A DNA stretch of 64,000 nucleotides from Hippophae tibetana (taxonomy: Eukaryota; Streptophyta; Magnoliopsida; Rosales; Elaeagnaceae). Of the stretch, positions 13,363-27,696 are shown piece after piece (position 1 is the stretch's first letter; each line of letters starts with the position of its first letter). Under the pieces are notes generated by a model. The model saw nothing but the letters and a program-made list of their open reading frames with translations, did no database searches and was not told the origin of the DNA. The DNA lies in the NCBI GenBank assembly GCA_037013495.1, contig JAZDXN010000030.1:682001-746000 (forward strand), written 5' to 3'. The position numbers and the translations under genes were made by a program.

Positions 13363-16300
13363 TTACCAATTAAAAAAAGCTATTAGTGGTTGAAATATCA
13401 TACATTCCACATGTATCTTGAAAGTAGGAGAAATTGGAAAACCAAGATTAAGAGACAGGGGGATTACCCTTTGTGGTGTCGATACCCTAGACATGATCGT
13501 GCAATATCCAACAAAATTATGCACGTAATTGTTAAACTTATACAAATAACAGTAGATTATAATTTATACATACGTAATTTTGGTATCATATTATGAGCTA
13601 ATAAATATTTTACATATTTTGTTAAGATTTCTTTGAAGTCTTACTTTTATAATTAGGAATATGTCTAACAATTCTACAAACATAAATACGGATTGCCAAA
13701 ATTCATAAATTATCTCGATACAAAAATTCCTCGTTTGCATGCAAACATTCAAACAATAAATTTGTATTGTATATAAGATCTCCAAATATAACTATATTAT
13801 CTTCTACAAGTTCAATATGATGTGTTACCATTATTCTCCCTACAAACAGCTTCTATATATAGGTTAATATAACTGAAAATCATATTTTTGCCAACAAATT
13901 CAGAGTAAAATAAATTGGTTTAATGTAATTTTCTCTACGAAATTTCTTATTTTGTTTTGCAAAAATTAAAATATGTTAAACTTATATAAAATAAATAAAT
14001 CACTTTTACTATTTTATAATAAATGTATAAAAAATGTTATAAATAAATAAATAATACATAAAGTTTTTCCTTTATGTGAAATAAAGCATAATAAATAAAA
14101 TCATATATAAGTAGATACTATAAATATATATATTAGATTGAATGAAATTATTATTTACCAATTAAAAAAAGCTATTAGTGGTTGAAATATCATACATTCT
14201 ACATGTATCTTAAAAGTAGGAGAAATTGGAAAACCAAGATTAAGAGACAGGGGGATTACCCTTTGTGGTGTCGATACCCTAGACATGATCGTGCAATATC
14301 CGACAAAATTATGCACATAATTGTTAAACTTATACAAATAATAGTAGATTATAATTTATACATACGTAATTTTGGTATCATATTATGAGCTAATAAATAT
14401 TTTACATATTTTGTTAAGATTTCTTTGAAATCTTACTTTTATAATTAGGAATATGTCTAACAATTCTACAAACATAAATACGGATTGCCAAAATTCATAA
14501 ATTATCTCGATACAAAAATTCCTCGTTTGTATGCAAACATTCAAACAATAAATTTGTATTGTATATAAGATCTCCAAACATAACTATATTATCTTCGACA
14601 AGTTCAATATGAAGTGTTACCTTTATTCTCCCTACAAACAACTTCTATATATAGGTTAATATAACTGAAAATCATTTTTTTTTTGCCAACAAATTCAGAG
14701 TAAAATAAATTGGTTTAATGTAATTTTCTCTACGAAATGTCTTATTTTGTTTTGTAAAAATTAAAATATGTTAAAGTTATATAAAATAAATAAACTCACT
14801 TTTACTATTTTATAATAAATGTATTAAAAATGTTATAAATAAATAAATAATACATAAATTTTTTCCTTTATGTGAAATAAATCATATTAAATAAAATCAT
14901 ATATAAGTAGATACTATAAATATATATATATATTAGATTGAATGAAATCATTATTTACCAATTACAAAAAGCTATTAGTGGTTGAAATATCATAAATTCC
15001 ACATGTATCTTAAAAGTAGGAGAAATTGGAAAACCAAGATTAAGAGAGAGGGGGATTACCCTTTGTGGTGTCGATACCCTAGACATGATCGTGCAATATC
15101 CAACAAAATTATACACGTAATTGTTAAACTTATACAAATAATAGTAGATTATAATTTATACATACGTAATTTTGGTATCATATTATGAGCTAATAAATAT
15201 TTTACATATTTTGTTAATATTTCTTTGAAATCTTACTTTTATAATTAGGAATATGTTTAAAAAATTCTACAAACATTAATACGGATTTCCAAAGTTCATA
15301 AATTATCTCGATACAAAAATTCCTCGTTTGCATGCAAACATTCAAACAATAAATTTGTATTGTATATAAGATCTCCAAACATAACTATATTATCTTCGAC
15401 AAGTTCAATATGAAGTGTTACCTTTATTCTCCCTACAAACAACTTCTATATATAGGATAATATAACTGAAAATCATTTTTTTTTGCCAACTAATTCAGAG
15501 TAAAATAAATTGGTTTAATGTAATTTTCTCTACCAAATGTCTTATTTTGTTTTGCAAAAATTAAAATATGTTAAAGTTATATAAAATAAATAAACTCACT
15601 TTTACTATTTTATAATAAATGTATTAAAAATGTTATAAATAAATAAATAATACATAAATTTTTTCCTTTATTTGAAATAAATCATATTAAATAAAATCAT
15701 ATATAAGTAGATACTATAAATATATATAATAGATTGAATGAAATCATTATTTACCAATTACAAAAAGCTATTAGTGGTTGAAATATCATACATTCCACAT
15801 GTATCTTAAAAGTAGGAGAAATTGGAAAACCAAGATTAAGAGACAGGGGGATTACCCTTTGTCGTGTCGATACCCTAGCCATGATCGTGCAATATCCAAC
15901 AAAATTATACACGTAATTGTTAAACTTATACAAATAATAGTAGATTATAATTTATACATACGTAATTTTGGTATCATATTATGAGCTAATAAATATTTTA
16001 GATATTTTGTTAATATTTCTTTGAAGTCTTACTTTTATAATTACGAATATGTTTAAAAAATTCTACAAACATAAATACGGATTTCCAAAGTTCATAAATT
16101 ATCTCGATACAAAAATTCCTCGTTTGCATGCAAACATTCAAACAATAAATTTGTATTGTATATAAGATCTCCAAATATAATTATATTATCTTCTACAAGT
16201 TCAATATGAAGTGTTACCATTATTCTCCCTACAAACAACTTCTATATATAGGTTAATATAACTCAAAATAATTTTTTTTTTTGCCAACTAATTCAGAGTA

Positions 16301-16548
16301 AAATAAATTGGTTTAATGTAATTTTCTCTACCAAATGTCTTATTTTGTTTTGCAAAAATTAAAATATGTTAAAGTTATATAAAATAAATAAATTCACTTT
16401 TACTATTTTATAATAAATGTATAAAAAATGTTATAAATAAATAAGTAATACATAAATTTTTTCCATTATTTGAAATAAATCATATTAAATAAAATCATAT
16501 ATAAGTAGATACTATAAATATATATATTAGATTGAATGAAATCATTAT
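13363..16548 (+). repeat. 4-mer HOR derivative (one monomer-equivalent lost), 3186 bp
   Basis: Order is 13363, 14155, 14955, 15751, matching the first four types of the preceding 5-mer. The monomer at 13363 shows ATCTTGAAAG, which is shared with the one at 16549. The last monomer is chimeric: its core has the GTCGTGTCGA type of 11768, but from about 16000 onward it carries the markers of the 12565 type (TTAGATATTTTG, ATTACGAATATG, the long T-run, TCCATTATTTG). A crossover between about 15865 and 16000 would remove exactly one monomer length. Confidence 0.85.
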
Positions 16549-19500
16549 TTACCAATTAAAAAAAGCTATTAGTGGTTGAAATATCATACATTCCACATGT
16601 ATCTTGAAAGTAGGAGAAATTGGAAAACCAAGATTAAGAGACAGGGGGATTACCCTTTGTGGTGTCGATACCCTAGACATGATCGTGCAATATCCAACAA
16701 AATTATGCACGTAATTGTTAAACTTATACAAATAACAGTAGATTATAATTTATACATACGTAATTTTGGTATCATATTATGAGCTAATAAATATTTTACA
16801 TATTTTGTTAAGATTTCTTTGAAGTCTTACTTTTATAATTAGGAATATGTCTAACAATTCTACAAACATAAATACGGATTGCCAAAATTCATAAATTATC
16901 TCGATACAAAAATTCCTCGTTTGTATGCAAACATTCAAACAATAAATTTGTATTGTATATAAGATCTCCAAACATAACTATATTATCTTCGACAAGTTCA
17001 ATATGAAGTGTTACCTTTATTCTCCCTACAAACAGCTTCTATATATAGGTTAATATAACTGAAAATCATTTTTTTTTTGCCAACAAATTCAGAGTAAAAT
17101 AAATTGGTTTAATGTAATTTTCTCTACGAAATGTCTTATTTTGTTTTGTAAAAATTAAAATATGTTAAAGTTATATAAAATAAATAAACTCACTTTTACT
17201 ATTTTATAATAAATGTATTAAAAATGTTATAAATAAATAAATAATACATAAATTTTTTCCTTTATGTGAAATAAATCATATTAAATAAAATCATATATAA
17301 GTAGATACTATAAATATATATATATATTAGATTGAATGAAATCATTATTTACCAATTACAAAAAGCTATTAGTGGTTGAAATATCATAAATTCCACATGT
17401 ATCTTAAAAGTAGGAGAAATTGGAAAACCAAGATTAAGAGAGAGGGGGATTACCCTTTGTGGTGTCGATACCCTAGACATGATCGTGCAATATCCAACAA
17501 AATTATACACGTAATTGTTAAACTTATACAAATAATAGTAGATTATAATTTATACATACGTAATTTTGGTATCATATTATGAGCTAATAAATATTTTACA
17601 TATTTTGTTAATATTTCTTTGAAATCTTACTTTTATAATTAGGAATATGTTTAAAAAATTCTACAAACATAAATACGGATTTCCAAAGTTCATAAATTAT
17701 CTCGATACAAAAATTCCTCGTTTGCATGCAAACATTCAAACAATAAATTTGTATTGTATATAAGATCTCCAAATATAATTATATTATCTTCTACAAGTTC
17801 AATATGAAGTGTTACCATTATTCTCCCTACAAACAACTTCTATATATAGGTTAATATAACTCAAAATAATTTTTTTTTGCCACCTAATTCAGAGTAAAAT
17901 AAATTGGTTTAATGTAATTTTCTCTACCAAATGTCTTATTTTGTTTTGCAAAAATTAAAATATGTTAAAGTTATATAAAATAAATAAACTCACTTTTACT
18001 ATTTTATAATAAATGTATTAAAAATGTTATAAATAAATAAATAATACATAAATTTTTTCCTTTATTTGAAATAAATCATATTAAATAAAATCATATATAA
18101 GTAGATACTATAAATATATATATTAGATTGAATGAAATCATTATTTACCAATTACAAAAAGCTATTAGTGGTTGAAATATCATACATTCCACATGTATCT
18201 TAAAAGTAGGAGAAATTGGAAAACCAAGATTAAGAGACAGGGGGATTACCCTTTGTCGTGTCGATACCCTAGACATGATCGTGCAATATCCAACAAAATT
18301 ATACACGTAATTGTTAAACTTATACAAATAATAGTAGATTATAATTTATACATACGTAATTTTGGTATCATATTATGAGCTAATAAATATTTTACATATT
18401 TTGTTAATATTTCTTTGAAGTCTTACTTTTATAATTAGAAATATGTCTAACGATTCTACAAACATAAATACGGATTGCCAAAATTCATAAATTATCTCGA
18501 TACAAAAATTCCTCGTTTGCATGCAAACATTCAAACAATAAATTTGTATTGTATATAAGATCTACAAATATAACTATATTATCTTCTTCAAGTTCAATAT
18601 GATGTGTTATCATTATTCTCCCTACAAACAGCTTCTATATATAGGTTAATATAACTGAAAATCATTTTTTTGCCAACAAATTCAGAGTACAATAAATTGG
18701 TTTAATGTAATTTTCTCTACGAAATGTCTTATTTTGTTTTGCAAAAATTAAAATATGTTAAAGTTATATAAAATAAATAAACTCACTTTTACTATTTTAT
18801 AATAAATGTATTAAAAATGTTATAAATAAATAAATAATACATAAATTTTTTCCTTCATGTGAAATAAATCATATTAAATAAAATCATATATAAGTAGATA
18901 CTATAAATATATATATATATTAGATTGAATGAAATCATTATTTACCAATTACAAAAAGCTATTAGTGGTTGAAATATCATACATTCCACATGTATCTTAA
19001 AAGTAGGAGAAATTGGAAAACCAAGATTAAGAGAGAGGAGGATTACCCTTTGTGGTGTCGATACCCTAGACATGATCGTGCAATATCCAACAAAATTATA
19101 CACGTAATTGTTAAACTTATACAAATAATAGTAGATTATAATTTATACATACGTAATTTTGGTATCATATTATGAGCTAATAAATATTTTACATATTTTG
19201 TTAATATTTCTTTGAAGTCTTACTTTTATAATTACGAATATGTTTAAAAAATTCTACAAACATAAATACGGATTTCCAAAGTTCATAAATTATCTCGATA
19301 CAAAAATTCCTCGTTTGCATGCAAACATTCAAACAATAAATTTGTATTGTATATAAGATCTCCAAATATAATTATATTATCTTCTACAAGTTCAATATGA
19401 AGTGTTACCATTATTCTCCCTACAAACAACTTCTATATATAGGTTAATATAACTCCAAATAATTTTTTTTTTGCCAACTAATTCAGAGTAAAATAAATTG

Positions 19501-19738
19501 GTTTAATGTAATTTTCTCTACCAAATGTCTTATTTTGTTTTGCAAAAATTAAAATATGTTAAAGTTATATAAAATAAATAAATTCACTTTTACTATTTTA
19601 TAATAAATGTATAAAAAATGTTATAAATAAATAAGTAATACATAAATTTTTTCCATTATTTGAAATAAATCATATTAAATAAAATCATATATAAGTAGAT
19701 ACTATAAATATATATATTAGATTGAATGAAATCATTAT
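16549..19738 (+). repeat. 4-mer HOR derivative with a different monomer lost, 3190 bp
   Basis: Order is 16549, 17349, 18145, 18942, so here the CATTCTACATG type (10173, 14155) is missing. The monomer at 16549 is a hybrid: its left part has the ATCTTGAAAG and TTTGAAGTC markers of 13363, and from about 16920 it has the TTTGTATGCAAAC, CCAAACATAAC and CTTCGACAAG markers of 14155. The breakpoint therefore lies between about 16830 and 16920, in a different place from the breakpoint in the neighbouring block. Confidence 0.85.
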
Positions 19739-21326
19739 TTACCAATTAAAAAAAGCTATTAGTGGTTGAAATATCATACATTCCACATGTATCTTAAAAA
19801 GTAGGAGAAATTGGAAAACCAAGATTAAGAGACAGGGGGATTACCCTTGGTGGTGTCGATACCCTAGACATGATCGTGCAATATCCGACAAAATTATGCA
19901 CGTAATTGTTAAACTTATACAAATAACAGTAGATTATAATTTATACATACGTAATTTTGGTATCATATTATGAGCTAATAAATATTTTACATATTTTGTT
20001 AAGATTTCTTTGAAGTCTTACTTTTATAATTAGGAATATGTCTAACAATTCTACAAACATAAATACGGATTGCCAAAATTCATAAATTATCTCGATACAA
20101 AAATTCCTCGTTTGCATGCAAACATTCAAACAATAAATTTGTATTGTATATAAGATCTCCAAATATAACTATATTATCTTCTACAAGTTCAATATGATGT
20201 GTTACCATTATTCTCCCTACAAACAGCTTCTATATATAGGTTAATATAACTGAAAATCATATTTTTGCCAACAAATTCAGAGTAAAATAAATTGGTTTAA
20301 TGTAATTTTCTCTACGAAATGTCTTATTTTGTTTTGCAAAAATTAAAATATGTTAAAGTTATATAAAATAAATAAACTCACTTTTACTATTTTATAATAA
20401 ATGTATAAAAAATGTTATAAATAAATAAGTAATACATAAATTTTTTCCTTTATTTGAAATAAATCATATTAAATAAAATCATATATAAGTAGATACTATA
20501 AATATATATATTAGATTGAATGAAATCATTATTTACCAATTACAAAAAGCTATTAGTGGTTGAAATATCATACATTCCACATGTATCTTAAAAGTAGGAG
20601 AAATTGGAAAACCAAGATTAAGACACAGAGGGATTACCCTTTGTGGTGTCGATACCCTAGACATGATCGTGCAATATCCAACAAAATTATGCACGTAATT
20701 GTTAAACTTATACAAATAACAGTAGATTATAATTTATACATACGTAATTTTGGTATCATATTATGAGCTAATAAATATTTTACATATTTTGTTAATATTT
20801 CTTTGAAATTTTACTTTTATAATTAGGAATATGTCTAACAATTCTACAAACATAAATACGAATTGCCAAAATTCATAAATTATCTCGATACAAAAATTCC
20901 TCGTTTGCATGCAAACATTCAAACAATAAATTTGTATTGTATATAAGATCTCCAAATATAATTATATTATCTTCTACAAGTTCAATATGAAGTGTTACCA
21001 TTATTCTCCCTACAAACAACTTCTATATATTGTTAATATAACTCAAAATAATTTTTTTTTGCCAACTAATTCAGAGTAAAATAAATTGGTTTAATGTAAT
21101 TTTCTCTACCAAATGTCTTATTTTGTTTTGCAAAAATGAAAATATGTTAAAGTTATATAAAATAAATAAATTCACTTTTACTATTTTATAATAAATGTAT
21201 AAAAAATGTTATAAATAAATAAGTAATACATAAAGTTTTTCCTTTATTTGAAATAAATCATATTAAATAAAATCATATATAAGTAGATACTATAAATATA
21301 TATATTAGATTGAATGAAATCATTAT
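19739..21326 (+). repeat. Two transitional monomers between HOR domains
   Basis: The monomer at 19739 has one extra A in the core A-run (AAAAA at 19796-19800) and CCCTTGGTGG instead of CCCTTTGTGG. The monomer at 20533 has AGACACAGAGGG and a second half (ACGAATTGCC, TATATATTGTTAATA) that recurs in the last monomer of the 5-mers ending at 27696 and, slightly changed, at 31678. The pair joins the 9.4-19.7 kb domain to the 21.3-31.7 kb domain. Confidence 0.8.
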
Positions 21327-23714
21327 TTACCAATTAAAAAAAGCTATTAGTGGTTGAAATATCATACATTCCACATGTATCTTAAAAGTAGGAGAAATTG
21401 GAAAACCAAGATTAAGAGACAGAGGGATTACCCTTTGTGGTGTCGATACCCTAGACATGATCGTGCAATATCCGACAAAATTATGCACATAATTGTTAAA
21501 CTTATACAAATAACAGTAGATTATAATTTATACATACGTAATTTTGGTATCATATTATGAGCTAATAAATATTTTACATATTTTGTTAAGATTTCTTTGA
21601 AGTCTTACTTTTATAATTAGGAATATGTCTAACAATTCTACAAACATAAATAAGGATTGCCAAAATTCATAAATTATCTCGATACAAAAATTCCTCGTTT
21701 GCATGCAAACATTCAAACAATAAATTTGTAGTGTATATAAGATCTCCAAACATAACTATATTATCTTCGACAAGTTCAATATGAAGTGTTACCTTTATTC
21801 TCCCTACAAACAACTTCTATATATAGGTTAATATAACTGAAAATAATTTTTTTTTTGCCAACTAATTCAGAGTAAAATAAATTGGTTTAATGTAATTTTC
21901 TCTACCAAATGTCTTATTTTGTTTTGCAAAAATTAAAATATGTTAAATTTATATAAAATAAATAAATTCAATTTTATTATTTTATAATAAATGTATAAAA
22001 AATGTTATAAATAAATAAGTAATACATAAATTTTTTCCATTATTTGAAATAAATCATATTAAATAAAATCATATATAAGTAGATACTATAAATATATATA
22101 TTAGATTGAATGAAATCATTATTTACCAATTAAAAAAAGATATTAGTGGTTGAAATATCATACATTACACATGTATCTTAAAAGTAGGAGAAATTGGAAA
22201 ACCAAGATTAAGAGACAGGGGGATTACCCTTTGTGGTGTCGATACCCTAGACATGATCGTGCAATATCCAACAAAATTATGCACGTAATTGTTAAACTTA
22301 TACAAATAACAGTAGATTATAATTTATACATACGTAATTTTGGTATCATATTATGAGCTAATAAATATTTTAGATATTTTGTTAAGATTTCTTTGAAGTC
22401 TTACTTTTATAATTAGGAATATGTCTAACAATTCTACAAACATAAATACGGATTGCCAAAATTCATGAATTATCTCGATACAAAAATTCCTCGTTTGCAT
22501 GCAAACATTCAAACAATAAATTTGTATTGTATATAAGATCTCCAAATATAACTATATTATCTTCTACAAGTTCAATATGATGTGTTAACATTATTCTCCC
22601 TACAAACACCTTCTATATATAGGTTAATATAACTGAAAATCATATTTTTGCAAACAAATTCAGAGTAAAATAAATTGGTTTAATGTAATTTTCTCTACGA
22701 AATGTCTTATTTTGTTTTGCAAAAATTAAAATATGTTAAAGTTATATAAAATAAATAAATTCACTTTTACTATTTTATAATAAATTTATAAAAAATGTTA
22801 TAAATAAATAAGTAATACATAAATTTTTTCCTTTATTTGAAATAAATCATATTAAATAAAATCATATATAAGTAGATACTATAAATATATATATTAGATT
22901 GAATGAAATCATTATTTACCAATTACAAAAAGCTATTAGTGGTTGAAATATCATACATTCCACATGTATCTTAAAAGTAGGAGAAATTGGAAAACCAAGA
23001 TTAAGAGACAGGGGGATTACCCTTTGTGGTGTCGATACCCTAGACATGATCGTGCAATATCCAACAAAATTATGCACGTAATTGTTAAACTTATACAAAT
23101 AACAGTAGATTATAATTTATACATACGTAATTTTGGTATCATATTATGAGCTAATAAATATTTTACATATTTTGTTAATATTTCTTTGAAGTCTTACTTT
23201 TATAATTAGGAATATGTCTAACAATTCTACACACATAAATACGGATTGCCAAAATTCATAAATTATCTCGATACAAAAATTCCGCGTTTGCATGCAAACA
23301 TTCAAACAATAAATTTGTATTGTATATAAGATCTCCAAATATAACTATATTATCTTCTACAAGTTCAATATGATGTGTTAACATTATTCTCCCTACAAAC
23401 AGCTTCTATATAGAGGTTAATATAACTGAAAATCATATTTTTGCCAACAAATTCAGAGTAAAATAAATTGGTTTAATGTAATTTTCTCTACGAAATGTCT
23501 TATTTTGTTTTGCAAAAATTAAAATATGTTAAAGTTATATAAAATAAATAAATTCACTTTTACTATTTTATAATAAATTTATAAAAAATGTTATAAATAA
23601 ATAAATAATACATAAAGTTTTTCCTTTATGTGAAATAAAGAATATTAAATAAAATCATATATAAGTAGATACTATAAATATATATATATATATTAGATTG
23701 AATGAAATCATTAT
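21327..23714 (+). repeat. 3-mer derivative of the 3982-bp 5-mer, 2388 bp
   Basis: The three monomers correspond to the first three of the following 5-mer: 21327 (ATAAGGATTGCC), 22123 (CATTACACATG and ATTCATGAATT), 22916 (ACACATAAAT and TTCCGCGTTTG). The fourth and fifth types are absent and the next monomer (23715) is again the first type, so two monomers have been lost or were never inserted here. Confidence 0.85.
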
Positions 23715-26700
23715 TTACCAATTAAAAAAAGCTATTAGTGGTTGAAATATCATACATTCCACATGTATCTTAAAAGTAGGAGAAATTGGAAAACCAAGAT
23801 TAAGAGACAGGGGGATTACCCTTTGTGGTGTCGATACCCTAGACATGATCGTGCAATATCCGACAAAATTATGCACATAATTGTTAAACTTATACAAATA
23901 ACAGTAGATTATAATTTATACATACGTAATTTTGGTATCATATTATGAGCTAATAAATATTTTACATATTTTGTTAAGATTTCTTTGAAGTCTTACTTTT
24001 ATAATTAGGAATATGTCTAACAATTCTACAAACATAAATAAGGATTGCCAAAATTCATAAATTATCTCGATACAAAAATTTCTCGTTTGCATGTAAACAT
24101 TCAAACAATAAATTTGTATTGTATATAAGATCTCCAAACATAACTATATTATCTTCGACAAGTTCAATATGAAGTGTTACCTTTATTCTCCCTACAAACA
24201 ACTTCTATATATAGGTTAATATAACTGAAAATAATTTTTTTTTTGCCAACTAATTCAGAGTAAAATAAATTGGTTTAATGTAATTTTCTCTACCAAATGT
24301 CTTATTTTGTTTTGCAAAAATTAAAATATGTTAAATTTATATAAAATAAATAAATTCAATTTTATTATTTTATAATAAATGTATAAAAAATGTTATAAAT
24401 AAATAAGTAATACATAAATTTTTTCCATTATTTGAAATAAATCATATTAAATAAAATCATATATAAGTAGATACTATAAATATATATATTAGATTGAATG
24501 AAATCATTATTTACCAATTAAAAAAAGATATTAGTGGTTGAAATATCATACATTACACATGTATCTTAAAAGTAGGCGAAATTGGAAAACCAAGATTAAG
24601 AGACAGGGGGATTACCCTTTGTGGTGTCGATACCCTAGACATGATCGTGCAATATCCAACAAAATTATGCACGTAATTGTTAAACTTATACAAATAACAG
24701 TAGATTATAATTTATACATACGTAATTTTGGTATCATATTATGAGCTAATAAATATTTTACATATTTTGTTAAGATTTCTTTGAAGTCTTACTTTTATAA
24801 TTAGGAATATGTCTAACAATTCTACAAACATAAATACGGATTGCCAAAATTCATGAATTATCTCGATACAAAAATTCCTCGTTTGCATGCAAACATTCAA
24901 ACAATAAATTTGTATTGTATATAAGATCTCCAAATATAACTATATTATCTTCTACAAGTTCAATATGATGTGTTAACATTATTCTCCCTACAAACACCTT
25001 CTATATATAGGTTAATATAACTGAAAATCATATTTTTGCAAACAAATTCAGAGTAAAATAAATTGGTTTAATGTAATTTTCTCTACGAAATGTCTTATTT
25101 TTTTTTTGCAAAAATTAAAATATGTTAAAGTTATATAAAATAAATAAATTCACTTTTACTATTTTATAATAAATTTATAAAAAATGTTATAAATAAATAA
25201 GTAATACATAAATTTTTTCCTTTATTTGAAATAAATCATATTAAATAAAATCATATATAAGTAGATACTATAAATATATATATTAGATTGAATGAAATCA
25301 TTATTTACCAATTACAAAAAGCTATTAGTGGTTGAAATATCATACATTCCACATGTATCTTAAAAGTAGGAGAAATTGGAAAACCAAGATTAAGAGACAG
25401 GGGGATTACCCTTTGTGGTGTCGATACCCTAGACATGATCGTGCAATATCCAACAAAATTATGCACGTAATTGTTAAACTTATACAAATAACAGTAGATT
25501 ATAATTTATACATACGTAATTTTGGTATCATATTATGAGCTAATAAATATTTTACATATTTTGTTAATATTTCTTTGAAGTCTTACTTTTATAATTAGGA
25601 ATATGTCTAACAATTCTACACACATAAATACGGATTGCCAAAATTCATAAATTATCTCGATACAAAAATTCCGCGTTTGCATGCAAACATTCAAACAATA
25701 AATTTGTATTGTATATAAGATCTCCAAATATAACTATATTATCTTCTACAAGTTCAATATGATGTGTTAACATTATTCTCCCTACAAACAGCTTCTATAT
25801 ATAGGTTAATATAACTGAAAATCATATTTTTGCCAACAAATTCAGAGTAAAATAAATTGGTTTAATGTAATTTTCTCTACGAAATGTCTTATTTTGTTTT
25901 GCAAAAATTAAAATATGTTAAAGTTATATAAAATAAATAAATTCACTTTTACTATTTTATAATAAATTTATAAAAAATGTTATAAATAAATAAATAATAC
26001 ATAAAGTTTTTCCTTTATGTGAAATAAAGAATATTAAATAAAATCATATATAAGTAGATACTATAAATATATATATATATATTAGATTGAATGAAATCAT
26101 TATTTACCAATTAAAAAAAGCTATTAGTGGTTGAAATATCATACATTCCACATGTATCTTAAAAGTAGGAGAAATTGGAAAACCAAGATTAAGAGACAGG
26201 GGGATTACCCTTTGTGGTGTCGATACCCTAGACATGATCGTGCAATATCCGACAAAATTATGCACATAATTGTTAAACTTATACAAATAACAGTAGATTA
26301 TAATTTATACATACGTAATTTTGGTATCATATTATGAGCTAATAAATATTTTACATATTTTGTTAATATTTCTTTGAAATCTTACTTTTATAATTAGGAA
26401 TATGTCTAACAATTCTACACACATTAATACGGATTGCCAAAATTCATAAATTATCTCGATACAAAAATTCCGCGTTTGCATGCAAACATTCAAACAATAA
26501 ATTTGTATTGTATATAAGATCTCCAAATATAACTATATTATCTTCTACAAGTTCAATATGAAATGTAACCATTATTCTCCCTACAAACAGCTTCTATATA
26601 TAGGTTAATATAACTGAAAATCATTTTTTTTTGCCAACTAATTCCTAGTAAAATAAATTAGTTTAATGTAATTTTCTCTACCAAATGTCTTATTTTGTTT

Positions 26701-27696
26701 TGCAAAAATTAAAATATGTTAAAGTTATATAAAATAAATAAATCACTTTTATTATTTTATAATAAATGTATAAAAAATGTTATAAATAAATAAATAATAC
26801 ATAAAGTTTTTCCTTTATGTGAAATAAAGAATATTAAATAAAATCATATATAAGTAGATACTATAAATATATATATATATATTAGATTGAATGAAATCAT
26901 TATTTACCAATTAAAAAAAGCTATAGTGGTTGAAATATCATACATTCCACATGTATCTTAAAAGTAGGAGAAATTGGAAAACCAAGATTAAGAGACAGGG
27001 GGATTACCCTTTGTGGTTTCGATACCCTAGACATGATCGTGCAATATCCGACAAAATTATGCACATAATTGTTAAACTTATACAAATAACAGTAGATTAT
27101 AATTTATACATACGTAATTTTGGTATCATATTATGAGCTAATAAATATTTTACATATTTTGTTAATATTTCTTTGAAATTTTACTTTTATAATTAGGAAT
27201 ATGTCTAACAATTCTACAAACATAAATACGAATTGCCAAAATTCATAAATTATCTCGATACAAAAATTCCTCGTTTGCATGCAAACATTCAAACAATAAA
27301 TTTGTATTGTATATAAGATCTCCAAATATAATTATATTATCTTCGACAAGTTCAATATGAAGTGTTACCATTATTCTCCCTACAAACAACTTCTATATAT
27401 TGTTAATATAACTCAAAATAATTTTTTTTTGCCAACTAATTCAGAGTAAAATAAATTGGTTTAATGTAATTTTCTCTACCAAATGTCTTATTTTGTTTTG
27501 CAAAAATGAAAATATGTTAAAGTTATATAAAATAAATAAATTCACTTTTACTATTTTATAATAAATGTATAAAAAATGTTATAAATAAATAAGTAATACA
27601 TAAAGTTTTTCCTTTATTTGAAATAAATCATATTAAATAAAATCATATATAAGTAGATACTATAAATATATATATTAGATTGAATGAAATCATTAT
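23715..27696 (+). repeat. 5-mer HOR unit, 3982 bp (first complete copy)
   Basis: Monomer order is 23715 (ATAAGGATTGCC), 24511 (ATTCATGAATT), 25305 (ACACATAAAT, TTCCGCG), 26104 (ACACATTAAT, TTCCGCG, AATTCCTAG), 26904 (GCTATAGTGG, GTGGTTTCGATACC, ACGAATTGCC). Comparing with the next block I found roughly a dozen substitutions and no net length change over 3982 bp. Three of its monomers end in (AT)8, longer than the usual (AT)5. Confidence 0.9.
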
